DNA from: an uncultured Dehalococcoidia bacterium
Lineage (GTDB): Bacteria; Chloroflexota; Dehalococcoidia; Lucifugimonadales; UBA1123
Length of the DNA: 64,000 nucleotides
Direction: 5' to 3'
NCBI GenBank assembly: GCA_958296105.1
Contig: OY282441.1
Span: 1,027,800 to 1,091,799, forward strand
Shown: one piece after another, positions 16,687 to 25,507 of the stretch
How positions within the stretch are numbered: the stretch's first letter is position 1
Layout of the letters: each line of letters begins with the position of its first letter
The notes under the pieces: generated by a model
Database searches by the model: none
What the model was told of the DNA's origin: nothing
What the model saw: only the letters and a program-made list of their open reading frames with translations
Program-made: the position numbers and the translations under genes

Positions 16687-17646
16687 ATGCGACGTTACCT
16701 GATACGCAGGCTGCTGCTGGCGATTCCGACCGTGTTCGGAGTCACCGTATTGATATTCCTTGCCATGCGGGTGATCCCCGGCGACCCGCTGAGGTCGATA
16801 ATCGGCGAAGGCCAGATATACATACTCAGCGATGAGGAGCTGGCGGCGGTCAAGGCGTCTCTGGGATACGACAAGCCGCTGATCATCCAGTATCTGGCCT
16901 GGATGGGAGACGTGGCAAAGGGCGACTTGGGCTATTCGTTCTGGCAGAAGGACAAGTCCATAGCCGACATGGTGGTCAGGCGTGGGCCCATCACTCTTCA
17001 GATATCGCTGATGGCTCTGATCATCGCATGGGTTATCGGGCTGCCATCCGGGATCACAGCCGCCGTGTGGCGCAACACGTCCATCGACTACGGCGTTCGC
17101 GTGCTGGTCACGCTGCTGATGGCCATACCCAACTTCTGGCTCGGCCTCGCCATGATTCTGGCGACGATTCTCATATGGAACTGGCGTCCTCCGGTGGAGC
17201 TTGCCACTCTCTGGGAGTCGCCGTGGTCGAACCTTCAGATGACGGTCGGCCCAGCTATCGCGATGGGGCTGGGATTCGGGGCGATCATCGCCAGGATGGT
17301 CAGGTCTGGAATGCTGGAGGTGCTTACGGAGGACTACGTGAGGACGGCGCGCGCCAAGGGACTGGAAAGCTCCACCGTGGTGATAAGGCACGCGCTGCGA
17401 AATGCGCTGCTGCCTACGATAACGCTCACCGGCCTGTACCTAGGCGCGACGCTCGGCGGCGCGGTGGCAGTGGAGAGGGCGTTCTCGGTGCCGGGTCTGG
17501 GATTCAGCCTGATATATGCTGTCCAAGCGCGCGACTGGACAGTGATCCAGAGCCTAGTGCTTCTGTTTGCAGTGGCTTACGTGATAATCAACCTGATTGT
17601 GGATATAGTATATGGCGTGATCGATCCGCGGATCAGGTACGAGTAG
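16687..17646 (+). CDS. ABC transporter permease, DppB/OppB type
   Basis: Inner-membrane permease of 319 residues in the binding-protein-dependent transport family. It opens with the DppB signature RRYLIRRLLLAIPTVFGVTVLIF and RVIPGDP, has about six membrane helices, and shows the EAA loop EDYVRTARAKGLESSTVVIRHALRNALLP that contacts the ATPase. It ends in the usual VDIVYGVIDPRIRYE. It pairs with the DppC-type gene that starts 34 bases downstream. No ATPase gene is in this operon, so the ATP-binding subunits must come from elsewhere. The paralogous gene at 23545 matches it along its full length. Confidence 0.95.
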   Translation: MRRYLIRRLLLAIPTVFGVTVLIFLAMRVIPGDPLRSIIGEGQIYILSDEELAAVKASLGYDKPLIIQYLAWMGDVAKGDLGYSFWQKDKSIADMVVRRGPITLQISLMALIIAWVIGLPSGITAAVWRNTSIDYGVRVLVTLLMAIPNFWLGLAMILATILIWNWRPPVELATLWESPWSNLQMTVGPAIAMGLGFGAIIARMVRSGMLEVLTEDYVRTARAKGLESSTVVIRHALRNALLPTITLTGLYLGATLGGAVAVERAFSVPGLGFSLIYAVQARDWTVIQSLVLLFAVAYVIINLIVDIVYGVIDPRIRYE

Positions 17647-17680
17647 CTCGGAGCGGCGAAATGAGCGGGATGGTCGGACA

Positions 17681-18598
17681 GTGATGGCGCGGAACGGCGC
17701 GGGCTTGGCGCAGCGGGCGGCGACGGCAGCGGCGGCGGTTGCGCGCCAGCCGCCTTTCGACAGCTTCTTGGCATTCGCGCGATCTTCCGTGCTGGGGTCG
17801 ATCTCGATAGTCCTGCTGGCTGCGCTGGTGCTGGTGGGCCTATTCCCCCAGCTCGCCGCGCCGTATGACCCCGACCAGCTGTTCTACGTAGATCTGAAGA
17901 AGCCCCCCTCGATGGAACACTGGGCAGGCACGGACTTCATAGCCCGCGACAGCCTTACGCGAATCATCTACGGAGCGCGCATTACGCTGCTGGTGGCATT
18001 CATATCGGTATTCGTGGGCGATGCTCTGGGGTTCGCCTGGGGGGTGATGACCGGGTACATGAGCGGGAAGTTCGACCTCGTATCCCAGCGGATGCTGGAC
18101 ATGTTCATCGCCTTTCCCACGATCATACTGGCGCTGCTGCTGCTGGCGGCGCTGGGCTCGGGCTTGGTCACGATCATAATAGCCATAGCGGTAATCAGAG
18201 TTCCCGGAACCGCCAGGGTCATCAGGTCGGTGGCGCTCTCGATCAGGGCGGCGCAGTACGTGGAGGCGGCGGAGGCGGTGGGCGCGTCTCGGCTGCGGAT
18301 AATGAGCCGTCACGTGGCGCCGCAGTGCGTGGCGCCTCTGTTCGTGGTGGCGAGCGCCGGACTTGGCGCGGCAATCTTCACAGAGGCCGCCCTGAGCTTC
18401 CTGGGCATGGGCGTGCCGCCTCCGACGCCGACTTGGGGCAACATGCTGGGCGGCGTGCTAAACGAGCTGTTCCAGCCCCCCTGGTGGCTGGTGATATTCC
18501 CGGGGGTGGCAATCACAATTACCATCCTGGCGTTCAACCTCTTGGGAGACGCTCTGCGCGACTTTCTCGACCCCAGACTGCGAGGGAAGCTCGACTGA
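17681..18598 (+). CDS. ABC transporter permease, DppC/OppC type
   Basis: Second permease subunit, 305 residues. An N-terminal membrane helix and DppC-type extracellular loop (PYDPDQLFYVDLKKPPSMEHWAGTD...) lead into the permease domain. The EAA loop is EAAEAVGASRLRIMSRHVAPQ, and the C-terminus is LGDALRDFLDPRLRGKLD. GTG 17681 is directly followed by ATG 17684, and either may start translation. The stop codon lies inside the first copy of the 18-bp direct repeat that brackets the next gene. It is a paralog of the gene at 24526. Confidence 0.95.
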   Translation: MMARNGAGLAQRAATAAAAVARQPPFDSFLAFARSSVLGSISIVLLAALVLVGLFPQLAAPYDPDQLFYVDLKKPPSMEHWAGTDFIARDSLTRIIYGARITLLVAFISVFVGDALGFAWGVMTGYMSGKFDLVSQRMLDMFIAFPTIILALLLLAALGSGLVTIIIAIAVIRVPGTARVIRSVALSIRAAQYVEAAEAVGASRLRIMSRHVAPQCVAPLFVVASAGLGAAIFTEAALSFLGMGVPPPTPTWGNMLGGVLNELFQPPWWLVIFPGVAITITILAFNLLGDALRDFLDPRLRGKLD

Positions 18599-18612
18599 TC
18601 GACGCGGGGCGG
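18595..18612. repeat. Left copy of 18-bp direct repeat bracketing the helicase gene
   Basis: CTGATCGACGCGGGGCGG; the right copy at 21474-21491 reads CTGATCGACACGGGGCGG, one mismatch in 18. The pair encloses the helicase-nuclease gene with little else. The core ATCGACACGGGG also occurs once more, near 32776. Confidence 0.75.
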
Positions 18613-18650
18613 TCAGCGTCTGGGGAGATTCGAGAATATCTCTGCCCCGC
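18604..18650 (+). terminator. Hairpin after the first permease operon
   Basis: GCGGGGC (18604-18610) pairs with GCCCCGC (18644-18650), with an inner GAGAT/ATCTC stem. There is no T-run. It lies between the permease stop and the helicase gene and could end the operon transcript. Confidence 0.45.
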
Positions 18651-18707
18651 GCCATGCTCTGGTATGATCTATGCGCCGAATGGCGGACTGCTCGAAGGAA
18701 TGAGTGA

Positions 18708-21455
18708 ATGAACCTAACGCCGTCTCAGAAACATGCCATAGAGTACAGTGGGCGCAACCTGCAACTCATCGCGTGCGCAGGCTCGGGGAAAACGGAAGTC
18801 GTGGCGCAGCGCGTGGCCCATCTGCTGACGAAGCCCGGAGATGGCCGCCTAGAGCCGCGCAACATCGTGGCGTTCACATTCACGAACAAGGCCGCGGCGG
18901 AGCTTAAGGAGCGCATCATCCGCCGGACGAAAGAGGCGGCCGGCGGCGATGTCACTGGCATGGCAGAGATGTACGTTGGCACTATACACGGCTTCTGCCA
19001 AGAGCTTTTGCAAACCGAAGTCCCCGAGTTCTTGAAGTACGAAGCGCTGGACAGCGTCAGGCAAGCAATCTACATAGATCGCAAGAGCAAAAAGACAGGC
19101 TTGACGACATCGAGGAAGCTGAGTGGCGTCCAACTGAAGCGCTATACCGACACATATAGGTACATATCGGCATTGGCGATTCTGCGCGAAGACGATGTGA
19201 ATGATGGAAGACTCAAGGGCTGCTCGGTAGCTGACGGACTCGACTCATACCGCGCCCAGCTGACGGAGGATTCGTATTTCGACTTCTCCTCGATGCTCGA
19301 GAACGCTGTCAAAGAGCTGAGTGATAACGACGAACTCCGCTCCCGAATATCGGAGCGCGTGAAGTATGTCATCGTTGACGAATACCAAGACGTGAATCCC
19401 ATACAGGAGCGGCTGATAAGGATTCTGCACAATTTGGGCGCGGGCGTCTGCGTAGTAGGCGACGACGACCAGACTATCTATCAGTGGCGGGGAAGCTCGG
19501 TAGGGAACATCTTAAAATTTCAGCAACGCTACCCAGACGTCGAGCAGATTCGGCTCGAAGAAAATTTCCGCTCCAGCGAAGGCGTGATCGAAACGGCGCG
19601 CGGCTTCATAGAAAAGATCACGCCCCAGAACCGTCTGCCCAAGTCGATGAAGTCTGTGGACGCTCAGCCGTATGAAACGGGCGACGTGGCTGCCCTGTCC
19701 TTCGACTCGCCGGAGGAGGAAGCCAAGCATATCGCCGACGCCATCAAGTCACTGTATGGCGTCGCCTTCGACGACAGCGGCGAAGAGCGCGGCCTTTCGT
19801 GGTCGGATATGGCGATACTCCTGAGAAGCGTCAAAAACAATGGCACGGTCATCACCGAGGCGCTCAGGGAAGCCAACATCCCGTTTGTAGTAACCGGACT
19901 GGCTAACCTCTTCGAGACAGACGAGGCGAGCGCAGCCCGCGACCTCTTCTACTTCATTGCTTCCTACGACTCTGTAAGTAAACGGTCACTGCGACAGTCA
20001 TGGGAAAAAGCTCGGCTTGGTCTCGACAAGCGTAAGCTGAACCGAGCATTGCAATATGCGGTCCAGGTTCGCAACGGGCTACGCGACGGGAGCGGCAAAA
20101 ACTCGCCAACCGTCCAACATGCTTTCTTGAGATTCCTCGAACTGGTGGAATTGCGTGAGGGTAATATCCCGGGCGGACGCGGTGAAGTCGTCCTGTTCAA
20201 CCTGGGACGTTTCAGCGAAGTCATTACGGACTGGGAGTCGATCCATTTCAGATCGCGTCCCATAGACTCATTCCAAAGGTTTGCAGGCTTCCTGCGCTAC
20301 CAAGCCGATGGCAGCTATGGCGAAGGCGCGGAAGACGTGGATTACATGGCGCCGGACGCGGTGCAGGTGATGACCGTTCACCAAGCCAAAGGGCGAGAGT
20401 GGCCCGCCGTGTTTCTGCCTGCGCTGCTGAGAAATCGCTTCCCGGCTATCTCAAGAAAGGCCGATGCGTGGCAGCTGATTCCAGAAGAAATTGTCGAGGA
20501 CGCCAAACGGTATAATGGCTCGAATGAGGATGAAAAGCGGCTTTTCTACGTGGCAATGACGCGGAGCAAGAAATTTCTGCACATGACTTGGGCGCCTATA
20601 CCCGGGAAAAACAACCGGTATGCCAGAAAATCGGCTTTCTGGAACGACGTGATCGCCTCGAAATGGGTGAAGCGGAGAAAGCCAAACTACGCCAATCGGA
20701 ATCGACTGAATGCACAGCCGAAGGCGTCCGTCGCCAACGTGGAATTCTCGTTCTCGGACCTGAAGTATCTCTACGAGTGTGGATACCAGTTCAAGCTGCG
20801 GATTCTATACGGCTTCAACAGCCCCATCGTCCAACCGCTAGGGTATGGAAAATCGCTGCACGACGCATTAGCGGAAGTACACCAAGCCGCCATGCGCGGC
20901 AGGTTTATGACTGAAGCGGACGTGCCGAACTTAGTCAACCGCCACCTGCGCACGCCATACGCATCCGATCAAGTGCGGGAAAATCTCGAGGCGGCGGCTC
21001 ACCGTGACATAGCGCACTATATCCGGGACAACGCTGACAACTTCGAGTACATAGAATTTTCCGAACAGAACGTAGAGATAGACCTCGGCGACGGTATAAC
21101 TGTCAAGGGTAGAATCGACTTGGTTCGTCGCACCGACACGAACGAAGTAACCATCGTAGACCTGAAATCCAACGAACGAAGTCAGCAAGAGGAAGTCACC
21201 GAAAAGCAGCTGCACACATACGCGCTCGGCTACAGAGAACTCACCGGCCGCGATGCGGATATGGTCGAGACTTACGAGCTGGCAGAGCGTCGCCCAATCC
21301 TTCGCCCCGTAGATGAGGACTTCATCGAGGACGTGCGCAAAGATACTCGAAAAGCCGCAAGAGCGCTGCGCAAAATGCGACTTCCGCCAGACCCTGCCAG
21401 ATCGAGATGCAGACAGTGCGACTTCTCATCGCTTTGCAGCGCGAGTCTGGCTTAG
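18708..21455 (+). CDS. UvrD-like SF1 helicase fused to Fe-S PD-(D/E)XK nuclease
   Basis: A 915-residue helicase-nuclease likely to unwind and process DNA ends. Helicase motifs: Walker A ACAGSGKT (23-30), VIVDEYQDVNP (about 220), VVGDDDQTIYQWRG (about 250), VMTVHQAKGREWP (about 553) and LFYVAMTRSK (about 611). The C-terminal third is a RecB-family nuclease: Cys691 in LYECGYQFKL, GRIDLV and VDLKS carrying the Asp and Asp-x-Lys residues, then Cys901, Cys904 and Cys910, the four-cysteine Fe-S pattern of AddB/Cas4 nucleases. AdnAB and AddAB enzymes use this pairing in break repair; stand-alone relatives also occur in defence islands. Codon use looks more A/T-rich than that of the neighbours, and direct repeats bracket the gene, hinting at transfer. 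AAGGA precedes ATG 18708. Confidence 0.93.
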   Translation: MNLTPSQKHAIEYSGRNLQLIACAGSGKTEVVAQRVAHLLTKPGDGRLEPRNIVAFTFTNKAAAELKERIIRRTKEAAGGDVTGMAEMYVGTIHGFCQELLQTEVPEFLKYEALDSVRQAIYIDRKSKKTGLTTSRKLSGVQLKRYTDTYRYISALAILREDDVNDGRLKGCSVADGLDSYRAQLTEDSYFDFSSMLENAVKELSDNDELRSRISERVKYVIVDEYQDVNPIQERLIRILHNLGAGVCVVGDDDQTIYQWRGSSVGNILKFQQRYPDVEQIRLEENFRSSEGVIETARGFIEKITPQNRLPKSMKSVDAQPYETGDVAALSFDSPEEEAKHIADAIKSLYGVAFDDSGEERGLSWSDMAILLRSVKNNGTVITEALREANIPFVVTGLANLFETDEASAARDLFYFIASYDSVSKRSLRQSWEKARLGLDKRKLNRALQYAVQVRNGLRDGSGKNSPTVQHAFLRFLELVELREGNIPGGRGEVVLFNLGRFSEVITDWESIHFRSRPIDSFQRFAGFLRYQADGSYGEGAEDVDYMAPDAVQVMTVHQAKGREWPAVFLPALLRNRFPAISRKADAWQLIPEEIVEDAKRYNGSNEDEKRLFYVAMTRSKKFLHMTWAPIPGKNNRYARKSAFWNDVIASKWVKRRKPNYANRNRLNAQPKASVANVEFSFSDLKYLYECGYQFKLRILYGFNSPIVQPLGYGKSLHDALAEVHQAAMRGRFMTEADVPNLVNRHLRTPYASDQVRENLEAAAHRDIAHYIRDNADNFEYIEFSEQNVEIDLGDGITVKGRIDLVRRTDTNEVTIVDLKSNERSQQEEVTEKQLHTYALGYRELTGRDADMVETYELAERRPILRPVDEDFIEDVRKDTRKAARALRKMRLPPDPARSRCRQCDFSSLCSASLA

Positions 21456-21473
21456 GTCAGTGTACCCGAACGG

Positions 21474-21491
21474 CTGATCGACACGGGGCGG
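21474..21491. repeat. Right copy of 18-bp direct repeat bracketing the helicase gene
   Basis: CTGATCGACACGGGGCGG, 17 of 18 bases identical to 18595-18612 and in the same orientation, 19 bases after the helicase stop codon. Confidence 0.75.
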
Positions 21492-21522
21492 CTGATCGAA
21501 CGCGAATCGTCATCAGCAGATA

Positions 21523-21582
21523 GGTATTCTCGGCTCGTGAGTCTAATGAAAGTATGTAATACCAGCGCGAGTCGAGAATACC
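21523..21582 (+). promoter_or_regulatory. Long inverted repeat upstream of the second ABC operon
   Basis: GGTATTCTCGGCTCG (21523-21537) pairs with CGAGTCGAGAATACC (21568-21582), 14 of 15 bases, with a 30-base AT-richer loop. A smaller palindrome CCAG-N6-CTGG follows at 21581-21594. It lies between the helicase and the next binding-protein gene and could be a terminator, an operator or a trace of the insertion. Confidence 0.5.
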
Positions 21583-21685
21583 AGCAGATACTGGTGTTGC
21601 ACAATCTAGGGCATTGTCATATCTTTGTGGCGGATGTCGCGTGGAGTGGCGGCGAAGTTGGTTTACTCAGCAGGAGGCGCAAGTG

Positions 21686-23434
21686 ATGATGAAAAAGCTG
21701 TCTAAAGGGATGTGGGTCAGTTTGGCGGCGGCTGTCGCGCTGACACTCGCTGTGGTCGCGTGTTCGGCGGACGAGGAGCCTGCGGCTCCGGCGGCGCCAA
21801 CCGCGGCCCCGGCGGCTCCCGCCGCCGCGCCAGCCCCGGCGGCGCCGACCGCGTCCGCGATGGCAAATGCCGAGCCTGCAATGATGGAGTGCATGATCGG
21901 ATGTCTCACGTCTCCGGACCCGAACCCCAAGAGTGGCGGAACGGTCAAGACGGCTTGGGGCGCGACCACCAAGCACTTCGACATCCACCAAGGCGGGGCG
22001 GGGCATATTATGACCTCGTTCTACAACAAGCTCTTCGGACTGGACCCCACAGTCGGCCTGTCCAAGATAACGCCCGAGCTTGCCACCAGCTGGGACGTCG
22101 CATCGGACGGCATGAGCTTCACCTTCGAGCTGCGGGAGGGCGTGAAGTTCCACGACGGCTCGGACTTCAGCGCGGATGACGTGGTGACGACGTTCGACCG
22201 CATCATCTTCCCCGATAAGTACGAGGGCATGACGAGCGTCAGCCAGAGCCTGTTCGACGCGATCGGCTCCGTGGAGAAGCTCGATGAGTACACGGTGAAG
22301 TTCACGCTCAGCAAGCCGCGCGTGTGGCAGTTCGATCTGTTCAGCATGACCAGCGCGGTGATCTACCCCTCGGACGTGCTGGAGGCGAACGACTACGATC
22401 TTAGAACGCTCGTCGCTCCCGGCACAGGCCCGTTCAAGTTCGTGGAGAACAAGCCGGGCGAGCTGTGGGAGTTCGAGAAGAACGTGGAATACTGGAATCC
22501 CGAGCTGCCATACGTGGATACGGTCATCATGCAGCACGTCCCGGCGTGGACGGATCGCGGCACCGCGGTGCTGACGGGCAACGCCGACTTCTCCTGGAAC
22601 GTCTCACGGGACACGTGGGAGGAGGGCGAGAAGCGCGACGACGTGTTCGTGGCGCTGCTGGACAACTTCGGCGCGCTAGAGGTCAAGTGGAACAACGAGA
22701 AGGCTCCGTTCGACGACCCTCGCGTTCGCCGAGCCGTCCATCTGGCGATCAACCGCCATCAGGCGGTCGACGTGTACAGGGAGGAGACCAACATCGTCAG
22801 CCGCTGGATGTCGAAGGGCGGCGAGGGATCCACCCCTGACGACGTGCTGTTCCAGACTCCCGGATACAAGCGCGAGAACGCGGACGACATCGCGGAGGCC
22901 CAGCGGCTGCTCGCTGAAGCCGGCTATCCCAACGGCGAGGGTCTTCGCTCGTTCAAGCTGGTCTCTGCCTCAGTTCCGGGTCACGCGGAGGTGCTGGCGC
23001 CTTTCTTCGCAGAGCAGCTCAGCTCCAATCTGGGGATCGACGTAGACATCAGCGTGGTGGAGCGCGCGCTGGTCTCGGAGGAGTACAAGAAAGACTTCGA
23101 TCTGGTGCTTAGCACTATCTTCCACTCGCCTGTGAAGAACCACACCCCGCTGTGGCAGGTGGTCTGGACAACGGGGGCGTCGCAGAACTTCGGCAAGTAC
23201 TCCAACCCCGAGTTCGACGCGATAGTCGAGCAGCTCAACGGCGAGCTGGACCCCATGAAGCGCGCCGATCTGTTCCGCAAGGGCGAGGAGGCGCTGGACG
23301 CCAACCCGCCTCAGTACCACTTCGGATTCACCGCGCACATGCCCATGTGGCGCGACTACGTGAAGGGGCTTCAGCTCGAAAAGAGGGTGCAGACCGAGTG
23401 GGGCCGCTTCGAGACGGTCTGGCTGGACAGGTAA
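21686..23434 (+). CDS. ABC transporter substrate-binding lipoprotein, family 5, second operon
   Basis: Binding protein of 582 residues. The lipobox Cys is residue 26 (AVVAC), followed by a Pro-Ala-rich linker (about 32-55) in place of the Val-Lys-Glu linker of its paralog at 14704. The SBP_bac_5 domain shows ELATSWDVASDGMSFTFELR, GTGPFKFVEN and VEYWNPELPYVD, and ends WGRFETVWLDR, almost the same as the paralog's ending. AGGAGG lies 8 bases before ATG 21686, so the longer open frame from 21614 is not used. Two permease genes follow. The close relation to the first operon suggests a duplicated transporter whose ligand range has diverged. Confidence 0.93.
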   Translation: MMKKLSKGMWVSLAAAVALTLAVVACSADEEPAAPAAPTAAPAAPAAAPAPAAPTASAMANAEPAMMECMIGCLTSPDPNPKSGGTVKTAWGATTKHFDIHQGGAGHIMTSFYNKLFGLDPTVGLSKITPELATSWDVASDGMSFTFELREGVKFHDGSDFSADDVVTTFDRIIFPDKYEGMTSVSQSLFDAIGSVEKLDEYTVKFTLSKPRVWQFDLFSMTSAVIYPSDVLEANDYDLRTLVAPGTGPFKFVENKPGELWEFEKNVEYWNPELPYVDTVIMQHVPAWTDRGTAVLTGNADFSWNVSRDTWEEGEKRDDVFVALLDNFGALEVKWNNEKAPFDDPRVRRAVHLAINRHQAVDVYREETNIVSRWMSKGGEGSTPDDVLFQTPGYKRENADDIAEAQRLLAEAGYPNGEGLRSFKLVSASVPGHAEVLAPFFAEQLSSNLGIDVDISVVERALVSEEYKKDFDLVLSTIFHSPVKNHTPLWQVVWTTGASQNFGKYSNPEFDAIVEQLNGELDPMKRADLFRKGEEALDANPPQYHFGFTAHMPMWRDYVKGLQLEKRVQTEWGRFETVWLDR

Positions 23435-23465
23435 CGCGCGGCCAACGGTCAGCCAGCCTATCCTC

Positions 23466-23471
23466 TATAAT
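23466..23471 (+). promoter_or_regulatory. Possible internal -10 box before the second permease pair
   Basis: TATAAT (within ctctataatataaagg) lies 73 bases before the permease ATG, between the binding-protein stop and the hairpin. No -35 was recognised. Confidence 0.3.
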
Positions 23472-23487
23472 ATAAAGGCTGTGGAGC

Positions 23488-23522
23488 GCCTGCGCCGAGT
23501 CTGCAACTGGCTCGGCGCAGGC
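23488..23522 (+). terminator. Perfect 12-bp hairpin after the binding-protein gene
   Basis: GCCTGCGCCGAG (23488-23499) pairs perfectly with CTCGGCGCAGGC (23511-23522) around an 11-base loop. There is no T-run. It occupies the same place as the hairpins at 16604 and 53419. Confidence 0.65.
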
Positions 23523-23544
23523 CACCTCGAAGCGGTGACTGCCC

Positions 23545-24504
23545 ATGCAGACATATATCCTCAGACGCCTTGCGCTTGCCGTGCCAACGGTCATAGGCGT
23601 CACCATCCTGATCTTCGTAGCCATGCGTCTGCTGCCGGGGGATCCTCTGGAGCAGATATTCGGTGAGAACACGGGGATCTACGTTCTCAGCGAGGCGGAG
23701 CTGGAGGCGGCGCGCAAGAGTCTCGGTCTCGACAAGCCGCTGGTCATCCAGTATCTGACATGGATGGGCGACGTGCTTCGAGGCGACATGGGAAGCTCCT
23801 TCTGGACCGATCAGCCCATCAGCGCCACGATTCTGAGACGGGGGCCGCTCACCATGCAGATCGGCATTGCCGCAGTGCTGATATCGTGGATAGTGGGGCT
23901 TCCCATCGGCATTCTCGCGGCGGCGTGGCGAAACTCGCCGCTGGATTACGTGGCTAGGTTCTTCATCACGCTCTTCATGGCGATACCCAGCTTCTGGCTT
24001 GGGATGACGTTCATACTGGTCACGGTCATATTCTTCAGCTGGAAGCCTCCCATCACGGTGGTGAACATCTGGGACGACCCTTACAGGAATTTCCAGATAA
24101 TGATTGGCCCCTCGATCGCGCTGGGCGTGGGACTGGGCGCGTTCATCGCAAGGATGGCGCGTACTCAGTTCCTCGAAGTGTTCAGGGAAGACTACGTGCG
24201 CACGGCCAGGGCGAAGGGGCTGGACGAGCGCGTGGTCATGTGGCGTCACGTGGTCAGAAACGCGCTTCTTCCGGTGATAACGCTGTCCGGCCTCCAGTTC
24301 GCGTTCCTTCTCGGCGGCTCAGTGGCGGTCGAGCGCGCCTTCTCGGTTCCCGGTCTGGGCACCGCGCTCGTGGGCGGAATCGAGGAGAGAGACTGGATGA
24401 TCATTCAGAACCTCGTCCTCCTGTACGCGGTGGTCTTCGTGTTCATCAACCTGATCGTCGATCTCGCCTACGGCGTGATCGACCCTCGCATCAGATACCA
24501 GTAG
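23545..24504 (+). CDS. ABC transporter permease, DppB/OppB type, second operon
   Basis: Permease of 319 residues, the same length as the paralog at 16687 and matching it throughout (RRLALAVPTVIGVTILIFVAMR, RLLPGDP, EDYVRTARAKGLDERVVMWRHVVRNALLP, VDLAYGVIDPRIRYQ). The conserved EAA loop indicates that it docks an ABC ATPase, but none is encoded in this operon. About six membrane helices are visible, with the first at the extreme N-terminus. It is followed by the DppC-type gene 21 bases later, which starts with GTG. Confidence 0.95.
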   Translation: MQTYILRRLALAVPTVIGVTILIFVAMRLLPGDPLEQIFGENTGIYVLSEAELEAARKSLGLDKPLVIQYLTWMGDVLRGDMGSSFWTDQPISATILRRGPLTMQIGIAAVLISWIVGLPIGILAAAWRNSPLDYVARFFITLFMAIPSFWLGMTFILVTVIFFSWKPPITVVNIWDDPYRNFQIMIGPSIALGVGLGAFIARMARTQFLEVFREDYVRTARAKGLDERVVMWRHVVRNALLPVITLSGLQFAFLLGGSVAVERAFSVPGLGTALVGGIEERDWMIIQNLVLLYAVVFVFINLIVDLAYGVIDPRIRYQ

Positions 24505-24525
24505 CGAATACGGGGACGGGCGACA

Positions 24526-25437
24526 GTGAGCCAGAGCAGCGAACAACCATTGGCACAGCTGGGGGAGGCGAGGCCGAGCCGAGCGCTGGCGCTTCTCGAC
24601 AACGCCAAGCAGTTCGGCCGCTCGTCTCTGCTGGGCGCTTGCGCCGCTGTGTTCCTGGTGTTCATCTTGGCGATCGCGACGCTTGCGCCGTGGATCGCGC
24701 CCGAAGATCCGCTCAAAGCCAACTACGGCGCGCTGCTGGAGACGCCTTCCCTAGAGTTCCCGATGGGTACGGACGGGCTGGGCAGGGACACCCTCAGCCG
24801 CGTCATCGCCGGAACCCGTCTCAGCCTCATAGTCTCCATCACCGCGGTGGTGATCTCCAAGGTCATAGGCTTCTCGTGGGGCATCACCAGCGGATATCTC
24901 GGCGGCAGGTTCGACCTTCTGAGCCAGCGGCTGCTGGACGTTCTCATATCCTTTCCCAGCGTGATACTCGCGCTGCTGCTGCTCGTGGCGCTCGGCGCGG
25001 GCGTCAACACGGTGATCATAGCCATAGCCGCAACGGGCATCGCGGGGACTACGCGAATCATCAGATCGGTGTCGCTGCTCGTTCGGGAGTCGGAATACGT
25101 GCTTGCCGCCAAGATGATAGGGGCGTCTCCGCTGCGGATCATGGTTCGACACGTTGCGCCTCAGTGCGTTGCGCCGCTGCTGGTGGTCGCCAGCGCGAGT
25201 CTGGGCGGCGCGATATTCACGGAGGCGGCGCTGAGCTACCTCGGGCTGGGCGTTCCTCCTCCGGATCCGAGCTGGGGCAACATGCTGGGCGGCATACTGG
25301 TTGCGTCGTTCAAGCCGCCGTGGTGGCTGGTGGTCTTTCCAGGCTCCGCTATAACGCTTACGATTCTCGCGTTCAATCTCTTCGGAGACGCCCTGCGCGA
25401 CCACCTCGACCCGCGTCTGCGCGGACGCTTGGAGTAA
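24526..25437 (+). CDS. ABC transporter permease, DppC/OppC type, second operon
   Basis: Permease of 303 residues starting at GTG 24526. It has an N-terminal cytoplasmic tail, then a membrane helix and the loop APEDPLKANYGALLETPSLE, then the permease domain with FPMGTDGLGRDTLSRVIAGTR, EAA loop AAKMIGASPLRIMVRHVAPQCVAPL, and the end LFGDALRDHLDPRLRGRLE. It is a full-length paralog of the gene at 17681. It completes a binding-protein/permease/permease operon without ATPases. The operon ends convergently against the FAD oxidase gene 70 bases later; no terminator hairpin was noticed in that gap. Confidence 0.95.
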   Translation: MSQSSEQPLAQLGEARPSRALALLDNAKQFGRSSLLGACAAVFLVFILAIATLAPWIAPEDPLKANYGALLETPSLEFPMGTDGLGRDTLSRVIAGTRLSLIVSITAVVISKVIGFSWGITSGYLGGRFDLLSQRLLDVLISFPSVILALLLLVALGAGVNTVIIAIAATGIAGTTRIIRSVSLLVRESEYVLAAKMIGASPLRIMVRHVAPQCVAPLLVVASASLGGAIFTEAALSYLGLGVPPPDPSWGNMLGGILVASFKPPWWLVVFPGSAITLTILAFNLFGDALRDHLDPRLRGRLE

Positions 25438-25507
25438 AAGGCAAGGCTCGCGCCGCTGTCTGCTCTTCTCTTCGAGCGCGTCGCTGCCACGTAATGCGTC
25501 TGACGCT

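Noticed and set aside
15289-17391. 700-codon minus-strand ORF across the first binding-protein and permease genes
   Set aside because: Spans two genes with clear motifs on the plus strand; His/Arg/Pro-rich composition typical of antisense frames.
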